From the NCBI RefSeq assembly GCF_014205175.1, contig NZ_JACHNA010000001.1, positions 1,674,001-1,738,000 on the forward strand: a DNA stretch of 64,000 nt, read 5' to 3'. Shown here piece by piece: positions 44,862 through 52,177 of this stretch (position 1 is its first letter; each line of letters begins with the position of its first letter). A program made the position numbers and the translations under genes. The DNA comes from Micrococcus cohnii (lineage in GTDB: Bacteria > Actinomycetota > Actinomycetes > Actinomycetales > Micrococcaceae). The notes beneath the pieces were generated by a model. The model did no database searches. It saw only the letters and a program-made list of their open reading frames with translations, and had not been told where the DNA came from.

Positions 44862-45511
44862 CAGCGGAACGCGCGCGGGTAGGCCTTCCACAGGCCGGCG
44901 GCGAGCAGCGAGGCGACGACGGCCTTCACCAGATCGCCGGGCAGGAACGCGGCGGAACCGAGGGCGGCCTTGTCCAGGGGCAGACCGGCGACGAGCGCCA
45001 TGCCGGGGATCCCGCAGGCGTAGAGCACGACGATGGCGCCCACGACGGACGCGACGAACGCGGCGGTGAACACCCGGCCGGCGGAGATGCCGGGGCGCAG
45101 GCGGCCGGTCATGGCGCGGAAGACGAGGCCGACGACGAGCGTGGCGAGGATCCAGCCGAGGATGAACCCGACGGACGGGCCGGCGAACGCACCGAGGCCG
45201 CCGCGGCCGCCGGCGAGCAGGGGCAGTCCGAGGGCGACGAGCGCGTTGAACAGCAGCATGGACGCGGCGCCACGCCACGGGCCGAGCACGATGCCGGCGA
45301 GCATGACGGCGAGCGTCTGCAGGGTGATCGGGGCGGGCACGAGCGGCACGGGGATGCCGGGCATCGCGCCGAGGACGGCCATCAGGGCGGTCATGACGGC
45401 GATCTTCGCGAGCGACACCGCCGGGTCGACGGGCCGATGGCGGGGGTCGTCGTGGCGCTCGTGAGGTACGTAGGGGGCGTAGGGGGATCGCGTGGGCTCG
45501 GACGAGCTCAT
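44861..45511 (-). CDS. bioY: Biotin ECF transporter substrate-binding subunit BioY
   Basis: A 216-residue membrane protein with six hydrophobic segments. PVPLVPAPITLQTLAVMLAG is the BioY family signature and forms part of the biotin pocket; FNALVALGLPLLAGGRGGLG follows. The start at 45511 has AGGAGT upstream; the longer reading frame to 45577 lacks it. It heads a coupled bioY-ligase-thiolase operon, with bioM and bioN nearby on the same strand. A BioQ-like operator overlaps its promoter region, so it should be derepressed when biotin is scarce. Confidence 0.95.
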   Translation of the reverse strand: MSSSEPTRSPYAPYVPHERHDDPRHRPVDPAVSLAKIAVMTALMAVLGAMPGIPVPLVPAPITLQTLAVMLAGIVLGPWRGAASMLLFNALVALGLPLLAGGRGGLGAFAGPSVGFILGWILATLVVGLVFRAMTGRLRPGISAGRVFTAAFVASVVGAIVVLYACGIPGMALVAGLPLDKAALGSAAFLPGDLVKAVVASLLAAGLWKAYPRAFR

Positions 45512-45632
45512 GGGCGGGACTCCTAACGGACGGGGCGAGGACGACGGACAGCGGTGACGCAGAGTCATGACGCACATGACGCGGGTCCGAGAGGCCCCGG
45601 ACAGGACGATGTGTCACCGCACCGTGCCGCAA

Positions 45633-45653
45633 TGAACAGTGTTCGGGAGTGTA
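45633..45653 (-). promoter_or_regulatory. bioY promoter with BioQ-like operator
   Basis: The plus-strand sequence TGAAC-AGT-GTTCG (45633-45645) matches the TGAAC-N3-GTT palindrome bound by the biotin repressor BioQ in corynebacteria and mycobacteria. On the minus strand it lies just after a TACACT -10 hexamer (45653-45648), where binding would block initiation. A further half-site, GTTCAC, is at 45654-45659. Confidence 0.7.
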
Positions 45654-45786
45654 GTTCACCCGGGCGGGGCAGGCGCGCTCACGGAATCTCCGGTTCCCCT
45701 GGGCTGGGGTTGTCGGGCCACAGCATCACGGATGATCATCAGGTCTATGGCTGGCCCCACGAAACCCAGGCGCCTCACGTCCTGCG

Positions 45787-45841
45787 ACGCCTCGCTGCGG
45801 TAGCGGGCCACCCACGTGGCGGCCGCGGGCCGGGACACGCG
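45787..45841 (-). pseudogene. IS481-family transposase fragment, distal part of the helix-turn-helix
   Basis: The minus-strand codons VSRPAAATWVARYRSEA are the recognition-helix part of an IS481-family transposase N terminus. The preceding part of the same gene lies 7 kb away at 52845-52951. The fragment ends in unrelated sequence after about 17 residues, so the gene was already incomplete. Its first 5 bases (ACGCG on the plus strand, 45837-45841) are duplicated at 52845-52849. Confidence 0.72.
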
Positions 45842-46008
45842 TGTCGAGATGCAACGAAGATTTCAGAAACGCGCCAATTTGATTCATACGCCGATCAGGG
45901 TCTGAAGGGTTGACACCGGCTCCTCCTGCCCCTCTGTCGAGATGCAGCGAAGATTTCACAAACGCGCAAATATGTTTCATGCGACCATGAGTCACTTAGG
46001 TATTGACA
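45842..46008 (+). repeat. Two tandem copies of the transposon terminal repeat (left end)
   Basis: A sequence starting TGTCGAGATGCA occurs at 45842 and again at 45935, 93 bp apart. Similarity continues about 74 bp, with TTGACA at the same offset (68) in both copies. The inner copy is closer to the right-end sequence. Repeated transposase-binding sites at one end are typical of Tn7/Tn5053-like elements. The second TTGACA (46003) could act as a -35 box for the next gene. Confidence 0.72.
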
Positions 46009-46070
46009 TTTGAACCTTGATCGACTAGGGGTCATAGTTCTCCAGTCAGCCCGTGTGCGACGCTGACACC

Positions 46071-46487
46071 ATGAACCAGCCCTCCATGGCCACCCTGTCT
46101 TCGGGAAAAATCACCCTGCGCGACGCCCGCCGCGGGACCACACGGGATGTGGAACTGGAGCCTTTCGAGATGGCAGTGCACCCCCTCCATGACCGGAGCA
46201 CCGGACGCCCGCTCACGCCTCTGACATGGTTCGAGACCATCAACCTCTGCAACGAGCTATCCAATGCCGAAGAGCTGCAGCCGGCCTACACGCGTGCTGG
46301 GGACGGACGCTCCGTTACCTGGAACACGAGCGCTGACGGGTACCGATTGCCCACCGAGGCCGAGTGGGAGTACGACTGCCGCGCCGGAACGACCTCGCCC
46401 GCCTACGGGCCGCTTGAAGACATCGCCTGGACCGGCCTCGACCACCTCGAGGGCCCCCAGCCCGTCGTCCGTTCAGAGAACCCTTGA
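46071..46487 (+). pseudogene. C-terminally truncated FGE-sulfatase (SUMF1-like) gene
   Basis: The 138 readable residues match the first two thirds of short formylglycine-generating-enzyme-like proteins: ITLRDARRGTTR and VELEPFEMAVHP, then LTWFETINLCNELS, VTWNTSADGYRLPTEAEWEY and CRAGTTSPAYGPLEDIAW. The expected C-terminal part, with the GLYDMLGNVWEWCWD core and the closing arginine-rich segment, is absent. The frame runs into the MerR-type promoter of merA and stops. Base use is less GC-rich than in the chromosomal neighbours. It was probably cut during assembly of the mobile segment. Confidence 0.75.
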
Positions 46488-46515
46488 CCTTCCCCCGTAG
46501 GGGAAGGTGCAGACT
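46484..46515 (+). promoter_or_regulatory. MerR-family-type promoter of merA
   Basis: TTGACC (46484-46489) is followed by the dyad ACCTTCCCC...GGGGAAGGT within an over-long 19-20-bp spacer, then a weak -10 (CAGACT, 46510-46515). The long spacer with a central palindrome is the classical arrangement activated by MerR-family proteins through DNA untwisting. The dyad itself resembles CueR-type rather than canonical MerR operators. No merR gene is in the window. Confidence 0.78.
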
Positions 46516-46599
46516 GAAGATCAACCACTGGAAAACCAGCCATCAGCTTCTGCCGTCACGCAATGAACCGGTGCCCGATGGCAGTGTAGGGAGATTCGC

Positions 46600-48036
46600 A
46601 TGAACGAGGCAGTACCGCATTTCGATCTGGCGATCATCGGTTCCGGTGGTGGCGCGTTCGCTGCCGCGATCAGGGCAACGAACCTCGACAAACGGGTCGT
46701 CATGATCGAACGCGGGACCGTGGGCGGGACCTGCGTGAACACCGGATGCATCCCCTCCAAGGCTCTGCTCGCCGCAGCCGAGGCACGCCACACCGCCCAG
46801 GACGCCGGCAGGTTCCCCGGCCTCACCGCCACCGCGGGACCCGTGGACATGGAAGCACTCATCGCGGGAAAGCGCGCCTTGGTGGAGAACGTGCGCTCCG
46901 ATAAGTACGTGGACCTCGTCGCGGACTACGGGTGGGAGCTGCGCCACGGCAATGCTGTATTCACCGGCACCGCCGCGGACCCTGCGCTGGAGGTCACCGC
47001 GCAGGACGGGACCAGGGAGACGATCACGGCCGCCCACTATCTGGTCGCGACCGGCTCCACCCCGTGGGCCGCACCGATCAATGGTCTGGACACGGTCGAT
47101 TACCTGACATCGACCACGGCCATGGAACTCGACGAGGTACCCGAGTCCTTGCTGGTCATCGGCGGCGGGTACGTCGCCCTGGAACAGGCCCAGCTCTTCG
47201 CCCGCCTCGGCTCGAAGGTCACCATGCTGGTGCGCTCTCGCCTGGCATCGGGTGAGGAACCCGAAGCATCCAGGGCATTGATGAGCGTCTTCGCCAACGA
47301 GGGCATCCGGGTCATCCGCTGCTCCACCGTCTCCTCCATCACCCAGGACACGGACGGCGGCATTGCCGCCCAGGCCGACATCGTCGGCGGGCGCGAAACC
47401 CTCCGGGCCTCCAAGGTCCTCATCGCCACGGGTCGGCGCCCGGTCACCGACGGGCTAAACCTGGCCGGGGTGAGCGTGAAGACCGGGGACAAGGGGGAAG
47501 TCGTCGTCGAGGACACCCTGGTGAGCTCTAACCCACGCGTTTGGGCTGCGGGGGACGTGACCGGGCACCCCGAATACGTGTACGTCGCCGCATCCCACGG
47601 CACCCTGATGGTCGACAACGCCTTCAGCGACGCCGGCCGCGCCGTGGACTACAGCCACCTGCCCCGCGTCACGTTCACCAGCCCTAACCTCGCGGTTGTC
47701 GGCATGACCGACAAGCAGGCAAGAGACGCCGGGATCAGGTGCGAATGCCGGGTTGTACCGCTGGAATACATACCCCGCGCCGTGGTGAACCGGGACACCC
47801 GCGGATTCATCAAGATGGTCGCAGACGCCGACACCGGCAGGATCGTCGGTATCACCGCCGTCGCGAAGGAAGCCGGCGACCTCGCTGCAACAGGCGTGTA
47901 CATCCTGCAGGCCGGGATGACCGTCGATCAGGTCGCGAACCTCTGGAGCCCGTACCTGACCATGGCCGAGGGCATCAAGATCGTTGCCCAGTCCTTCAAG
48001 ACGGATGTCTCCAAACTTTCCTGCTGCGCCGCCTGA
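46600..48036 (+). CDS. merA: Mercuric reductase
   Basis: A 478-residue flavoprotein disulphide reductase that reduces Hg(II) to volatile Hg(0) with NADPH in the cytoplasm. The redox pair is GGTCVNTGCIPSK (Cys45 and Cys50), the NAD(P) loop is VIGGGYVALE, and the FAD-binding ATGRRP is present. The C-terminal vicinal cysteines SCCAA (Cys475-Cys476) set it apart from dihydrolipoyl dehydrogenase. The N-terminal mercury-binding (NmerA) domain is absent, as in many short forms. The start has AGGGAG upstream. No merR, merT, merP or merB accompanies it; an IS3 element begins 2 bp after its stop codon. Confidence 0.95.
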   Translation: MNEAVPHFDLAIIGSGGGAFAAAIRATNLDKRVVMIERGTVGGTCVNTGCIPSKALLAAAEARHTAQDAGRFPGLTATAGPVDMEALIAGKRALVENVRSDKYVDLVADYGWELRHGNAVFTGTAADPALEVTAQDGTRETITAAHYLVATGSTPWAAPINGLDTVDYLTSTTAMELDEVPESLLVIGGGYVALEQAQLFARLGSKVTMLVRSRLASGEEPEASRALMSVFANEGIRVIRCSTVSSITQDTDGGIAAQADIVGGRETLRASKVLIATGRRPVTDGLNLAGVSVKTGDKGEVVVEDTLVSSNPRVWAAGDVTGHPEYVYVAASHGTLMVDNAFSDAGRAVDYSHLPRVTFTSPNLAVVGMTDKQARDAGIRCECRVVPLEYIPRAVVNRDTRGFIKMVADADTGRIVGITAVAKEAGDLAATGVYILQAGMTVDQVANLWSPYLTMAEGIKIVAQSFKTDVSKLSCCAA

Positions 48037-48089
48037 ACTGAAGCGCCCTGGGTTTCGTTCCGACCTACTTCCTCAAGGAGGATCGGAAC

Positions 48090-48410
48090 ATGCCCCAGAA
48101 GTACAGCCCCGAGTTCAAGGCCCGCGCCCTGAAGCTCATCGAAGAACGCGTCCGCACGGAACAGTGCTCGGGATGGGTCGCCTGCACCGCCGTCGGCGAG
48201 GCTCTCGGCGGGATCTCACCCCACACCCTGCGCAACTGGTGGAAGCAAGACCGCGTCAATCAGGGCGAGGCCCCAGGGCTGAGCGCGGCTGAGGCAGAAG
48301 AGATGCGCCGGCTGCGCAGGGAGAACCTCGAGCTGCGTCGAGCGAACGAGATCCTGCGCAAGGCATCGGCTTTTTTCGCAGCGGAACTCGACCGCCCCAC
48401 AACGAGATGA
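48090..48410 (+). CDS. IS3-family transposase OrfA
   Basis: A 106-residue protein with the N-terminal helix-turn-helix KYSPEFKARALKLIEE...GISPHTLRNWWKQ and a C-terminal leucine-zipper helix EEMRRLRRENLELRRANEILRKA. It binds the inverted repeats and dimerises. Near its end a run of six T residues (48371-48376) followed by C allows -1 ribosomal slippage into orfB, whose frame is open from that point. OrfA alone usually acts as a regulator; the fused OrfAB is the transposase. Confidence 0.93.
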   Translation: MPQKYSPEFKARALKLIEERVRTEQCSGWVACTAVGEALGGISPHTLRNWWKQDRVNQGEAPGLSAAEAEEMRRLRRENLELRRANEILRKASAFFAAELDRPTTR

Positions 48411-49321
48411 TCGCGTTCATCGACGCAAACCGCGATCAGTTCGGGGTCGAGGCCATCTGCCGCACACTGGGTGCGACGGATTGTGGGTTCATCACCTCCC
48501 GCGGCTACCGGGCCGCGAAGACACGACCGGCCTCCGCACGAGCGCTACGTGACGTGTTGCTGCTCGAGGAGATAGAGCGGATCCACGAGGAGAACTACAG
48601 CGTCTACGGCGTCAGGAAGATGCACCACGCGATGGTCCGTGCCGGCTGGGACGTGGGCCGGGATCAGGTCGCCCGGCTGATGAAGCTCGCCGGCGTGGAA
48701 GGCGTCCGCCGTGGCCGCACGCCGGTCACGACGAAGCCGGCTGGGGAGCCGGATGCCCGCCCTGACTTGGTGGAACGCAAGTTCATCGCCGAGCGACCGA
48801 ACCAGCTCTGGGTCGCTGACATCACCTACGTGCGCACGGTGGCGGGGTTCTGCTACGTCGCGTTCATCACCGACGTGTTCACCCGCCGCATCGTGGGATG
48901 GGCCGTCTCGGCCACCCTCCACACCGCGGGACTGCCTCTATTGGCCCTCGAGCATGCGCTGTTGAGCACGGGAGCCAGCCGTGACCGACAGGGCCTGATC
49001 CACCACAGCGATAGGGGCTCTCAGTACGTCAGTTTGGCGTACTCGGACGCGCTCATCACCGCGGGGGTGACGGCCTCGGTGGGCACCGTGGGCGACTCGT
49101 ACGACAACGCCCTCGCCGAGACGGTGAACGGGCTCTACAAGGCCGAGCTCATCCACGCCAAGCGGGTGTGGGAGTCTGTCGGGGCGGTCGAGCTGGCCAC
49201 GATGGGGTGGGTGCACTGGTGGAACACCGCCCGTCTCCACGAGGCCCTCGACTACCGCACTCCTGCAGAGGTCGAGGCGGCCTACACTCACGATCAGGAT
49301 TCAGCGCCCGTTGCGTCCTGA
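48407..49321 (+). CDS. IS3-family transposase OrfB (DDE integrase domain)
   Basis: A 304-residue rve-type integrase core, in the -1 frame relative to orfA and overlapping it by 4 bp. The DDE triad is visible: Asp in LWVADITYVR, Asp in IHHSDRGSQY and Glu in NALAETVNGLYKAEL. The N-terminal HTH_21-like region includes YSVYGVRKMHHAM. Expression as OrfAB by frameshifting at the T6C run is expected. The frame ends just inside the right inverted repeat region and looks intact, so the element may still be active. Confidence 0.93.
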   Translation: MIAFIDANRDQFGVEAICRTLGATDCGFITSRGYRAAKTRPASARALRDVLLLEEIERIHEENYSVYGVRKMHHAMVRAGWDVGRDQVARLMKLAGVEGVRRGRTPVTTKPAGEPDARPDLVERKFIAERPNQLWVADITYVRTVAGFCYVAFITDVFTRRIVGWAVSATLHTAGLPLLALEHALLSTGASRDRQGLIHHSDRGSQYVSLAYSDALITAGVTASVGTVGDSYDNALAETVNGLYKAELIHAKRVWESVGAVELATMGWVHWWNTARLHEALDYRTPAEVEAAYTHDQDSAPVAS

Positions 49322-49348
49322 CCTCGGAACGAAACCCAGGGCGCTTCA

Positions 49349-49548
49349 TAGGTGAAGACCGTACGCGGGGCAATCAGCACGGCGTGACCAAAAGCGATCG
49401 GGTATTGACGCTCCCCGACGGTGAGAACCACCGAGCCATCGCGGACGACGAGGAACGCCACGCAGTCGAAGACGAGCAGGCCGACCTGCTTCCGAGACTG
49501 CCTCGTATCCACCGCGAACGGCTGGAAGAGCGCCGCCCCTTTCAGCAC
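49349..49548 (-). pseudogene. Cupin / AraC-type N-terminal fragment interrupted by the IS3 element
   Basis: On the minus strand about 66 residues read as a cupin-like sensor segment (FLVVRDGSVVLTVGERQY, then GHAVLIAPRTVFTYEA), as found in the ligand-binding part of AraC-family regulators. The frame then enters the IS3 right end and stops. Neither a full N terminus nor the helix-turn-helix is present. A stop codon lies a few codons upstream of the first start. The family call is tentative. The rest of the gap to 49691 shows no further gene. Confidence 0.42.
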
Positions 49549-49691
49549 TGCCAGTGAAGCCTTGTGTTAGCCGCAGCGTTCCGCTGCCCGCTTCTCGGTG
49601 CGGATGAAGACTGGTCATACGAGCACGGGTTCACCTCGAAATGAGAGTGCCAGAGGCTCCAACGGTAGTCGCCTGCGCCTTGCTCCATAAC

Positions 49692-50165
49692 TCAGCTCCG
49701 TGCGGGGTCGCTCAGGGCGGTGTCGATGGCCTGGAGAGTGCGCACAGTGGTCAGGACATCTTCGGCAGGCAGGTCGAGCGAGCCGAGCAGATCGCGGTAC
49801 ATGCCCCGCACGATCCCCACCGACCGTGCCGCTTCCTCGGTCAGATGCAGGCGTGCCGCGCGGCGGTCCGCCGGGTCGGGGCGGCGCTCGATCTGCCCTT
49901 TGGCGATGAGTCCGCGCAGCGCCGTGCTCGCGTTGCTCGATGTCAGCGACAGGCCCGAGGCCAGCCCCGAGGGGGCCACGCCGGGGTTGGCGTCGATGTG
50001 CAGCAGCACCAGGCACTCCAACGGTGACAACGGCGCGACCGCGGGGTCCTGCAACGGGTAGGCGCGCAGCTTCCGCTCCACATGCAGCACCGCGTCCGCG
50101 AGCCGCACCAACGGGTCCGCACCGGTTGGTGCCGGCCCGCTCACCGGCTTCTCGTCTTGTCGCAT
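49692..50165 (-). CDS. MarR family transcriptional regulator
   Basis: A 157-residue winged-helix regulator. LSPLECLVLLHIDANPGVAPSGLA and LSLTSSNASTALRGLIAKGQIERRPDPADRRAARLHLT form the DNA-binding domain with the beta wing (DPADRRAARL). It is divergent from the Bcr/CflA exporter gene with 60 bp between the two starts. That gap holds AT-rich palindromes that are likely its operators. MarR proteins beside efflux pumps usually repress both genes until a drug or phenolic ligand binds. Confidence 0.92.
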   Translation of the reverse strand: MRQDEKPVSGPAPTGADPLVRLADAVLHVERKLRAYPLQDPAVAPLSPLECLVLLHIDANPGVAPSGLASGLSLTSSNASTALRGLIAKGQIERRPDPADRRAARLHLTEEAARSVGIVRGMYRDLLGSLDLPAEDVLTTVRTLQAIDTALSDPARS

Positions 50166-50170
50166 ATGCT

Positions 50171-50205
50171 TATGCTAACATAGCGTTGTTTTCATAACTA
50201 TAGTT
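50171..50205. promoter_or_regulatory. AT-rich palindromes between the marR and exporter genes
   Basis: TATGCTAACATA (50171-50182) and AACTATAGTT (50196-50205) are inverted repeats, the second perfect, in an AT-rich stretch between the divergent starts. They overlap where both promoters must lie. AAGGAG for the exporter follows immediately (50210-50215). Confidence 0.6.
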
Positions 50206-50225
50206 TTAGAAGGAGTCGGGCGGGG

Positions 50226-51473
50226 ATGACCGACACGGGAACAGGGCGACAGGCAGCGGGCACGCCCGTCCAGGCGACGGGCAAGGCGATCGGTGCGGGG
50301 CTGTTGTCGACGCTGGCGCTGCTGATGGGGCTCGCCTCGTTCGGGATCGACCTGTACCTGCCGGCGTTCCCGGTGATGACGACGGAGCTGTCGACCACGG
50401 CGACCGGGGTGCAGCTATCGCTGACGGCGTTCCTGATCGGCGCTGGGGCCGGGCAGCTGGTGTTCGGGCCGTGGTCGGATCGCGCCGGCCGGGTGGTGCC
50501 GCTGGTGTTCGGGGCGGTGCTGTTCGTCGCCGCGAGCGTGACCGCCACGCTCGCAGGCAGTATCGAGCTGCTCGTGGCCGCCCGGCTGGTCCAGGGCCTG
50601 GGCGGGGCGGCGGGGATGGTGATCGGCCGGGCGATCATCCTTGACCGTGCTCGCGGCACGGAGGCGGCACGGGCGTTGAGCATCATGATGCTCATCAGCG
50701 GGATCGCCCCGATCATCGCCCCGGTCGCCGGCGGTGCCCTGGTCGGCCCGGTCGGATGGCGGGGCCTGCTCGGGATCGTCACCGGCCTGGGCGTGATCGC
50801 CCTGGCATGCGTGCTCGTGTTCGTGCGGGAATCGCTGCCCCGCGAGATCCGCAGAGCCCGTGCGGGCACGGCGCGGCGCGGTGGCTGGCGGGGCCTGATC
50901 TCGCGGGCCTATCTGGGGAACACGGCCGCGTATGCGTTCGGGATGGCGATCATGATGGCCTACATCTCCGCCTCACCGTTCGTCTACCAGGACATGATCG
51001 GCCTGAGCGCGGTCGCCTATGGGATCGCGTTCGCGATCAACGCCGTCGGCCTGATGATCGCCACCACTGTCGCGGCCCGTCTTGCCGGTCGCGTCTCGCT
51101 GCGCGGGTTGACCCTCACCGGCCTGACGATCAGCCTGGCCGCGGTCGTCGCGATCGTGATCCTCACCCTCACCGACGCACCCGCCGGGTGGCTGATGGTG
51201 CCCCTGTTCGTCGCGATCGCCCCGCTCGGGCTGGTGTTCGGCAACGCGACCGCCCTGGCCATGTCCGCCGTGCCCCCGGCCGCGACCGGCGCAGGGTCGG
51301 CGCTGCTCGGGGCGGTGCAGTTCGCCCTCGCCGGCCTCGTCGCCGCCCTGGTCGGCATCGCCGGCGAGCACACCGCCATCCCCCTCGGGGTGACCATGCT
51401 CGCCGCCGCGATCATCGCGCTCCTCGGCCTGCTCCTGGCCACACCCCGACCACGGCGGGAACCCGCCGCCTGA
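50226..51473 (+). CDS. Bcr/CflA family multidrug MFS exporter
   Basis: A 415-residue major facilitator with 12 predicted membrane helices. FGIDLYLPAFPVM in TM1 and the loop motif GPWSDRAGRVVPL, together with the motif C-like GISGIAPIIAPVAGG region in TM5, are typical of the drug:H+ antiporter-1 Bcr/CflA group (bicyclomycin, chloramphenicol and related exporters). Downstream of a MarR-type gene and upstream of an NAD(P)-binding protein, it looks like a small resistance module within the mobile segment. The compound exported cannot be predicted. Confidence 0.88.
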   Translation: MTDTGTGRQAAGTPVQATGKAIGAGLLSTLALLMGLASFGIDLYLPAFPVMTTELSTTATGVQLSLTAFLIGAGAGQLVFGPWSDRAGRVVPLVFGAVLFVAASVTATLAGSIELLVAARLVQGLGGAAGMVIGRAIILDRARGTEAARALSIMMLISGIAPIIAPVAGGALVGPVGWRGLLGIVTGLGVIALACVLVFVRESLPREIRRARAGTARRGGWRGLISRAYLGNTAAYAFGMAIMMAYISASPFVYQDMIGLSAVAYGIAFAINAVGLMIATTVAARLAGRVSLRGLTLTGLTISLAAVVAIVILTLTDAPAGWLMVPLFVAIAPLGLVFGNATALAMSAVPPAATGAGSALLGAVQFALAGLVAALVGIAGEHTAIPLGVTMLAAAIIALLGLLLATPRPRREPAA

Positions 51474-51523
51474 CCCCCGGCGGCCCTCTATCCATCTCGT
51501 TCGATCCATAAGGAGAAAAAACC

Positions 51524-52177
51524 ATGACTCGCATCCATGTCCTCGGCGGCACCGGGTACGCCGGCAGCCGCATCGTCCGCGAGGCCGCCAAGCGTGGCCA
51601 CCAGGTCGTCTCGTACAGCCGCTCCATCCCCGACAAGCAGACCCCGGGCGTCGAGTACCGGGCCGGTGACGTGCAAGACCCCGCGTTCCTGGCCTCAGCA
51701 TTCGAGCACACGGACGTCGTGATCTCGGCACTGTCCACCCACGGCGGGCTCGCCGGCAAAGGCCGCCTCCGCGCCCTGCTGTCCACGGCGGCAGGGCTCG
51801 CCGCGGAACGAGGCGTGCGCTTCGGGGTAATGGGCGGGGCCGGCTCGCTCCTGATCGCACCAGACGGGCCCCGCCTGGTCGACACCCCCGGCTTCCCCGA
51901 GGTCGCCAAGCCCGAATCCCTCGAACTCGCCGGAGCCCTCGACGACCTCCGCGCGAACACCGACGACCGCCTCGACTGGTTCCTCATCAGCCCCGCCGAG
52001 AACTTCGGCAAGCACGCCCCCGGCACCGCCCGCGGCCACTACCGCATCGGTGGTGACATCCTCCTGCGCGACGAGAACGGCGTCTCGGAGATCTCCGGCG
52101 ACGACATCGCCCTCGCCATCACCGACGAGATCGAGAAGCCCGCCCACCACCGCACACGCTTCTCCGTCGCCTACTGA
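51524..52177 (+). CDS. NAD(P)-binding NmrA/YwnB-like protein
   Basis: A 217-residue single-domain Rossmann protein. The nucleotide loop is HVLGGTGYAGSRIVREA (about residues 5-21), followed by SYSRSIPDKQT, where the Arg suggests NADPH preference, and DVVISALS. It belongs to the extended SDR/NmrA-like group of quinone-reductase-like or redox-sensing proteins. AAGGAG precedes the ATG and only 50 bp separate it from the exporter gene, so both are probably one MarR-controlled transcript. The C terminus DDIALAITDEIEKPAHHRTRFSVAY is typical of the group. Confidence 0.85.
   Translation: MTRIHVLGGTGYAGSRIVREAAKRGHQVVSYSRSIPDKQTPGVEYRAGDVQDPAFLASAFEHTDVVISALSTHGGLAGKGRLRALLSTAAGLAAERGVRFGVMGGAGSLLIAPDGPRLVDTPGFPEVAKPESLELAGALDDLRANTDDRLDWFLISPAENFGKHAPGTARGHYRIGGDILLRDENGVSEISGDDIALAITDEIEKPAHHRTRFSVAY

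Larger units (their letters stand above)
48039..49348 (+). mobile_element. IS3-family insertion sequence, complete
   Basis: A 1,310-bp element with perfect 25-bp inverted repeats, TGAAGCGCCCTGGGTTTCGT... at 48039-48063 and its complement at 49324-49348. It holds the two overlapping frames orfA and orfB of an IS3-type transposase. The flanking bases (AAC on the left, TAG on the right) do not form a target duplication, so it moved with a deletion or recombined after insertion. It is nested inside the 7-kb segment, directly between merA and a broken cupin gene. Confidence 0.93.

Noticed and set aside
45656-45995. Small minus-strand proteins with repeated KSSLHLD sequence
   Set aside because: The repeated peptide is simply the translation of the transposon terminal repeats; the rest is the IS481 fragment.
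46600-48036. Dihydrolipoyl dehydrogenase instead of mercuric reductase
   Set aside because: The C-terminal vicinal cysteine pair and the MerR-type promoter favour MerA; dihydrolipoyl dehydrogenases end in a His-Pro region without this pair.
48034-49351. Three-base target duplication around the IS3 element
   Set aside because: The bases beside the two perfect inverted repeats are AAC and TAG, which do not match in any alignment of the ends.
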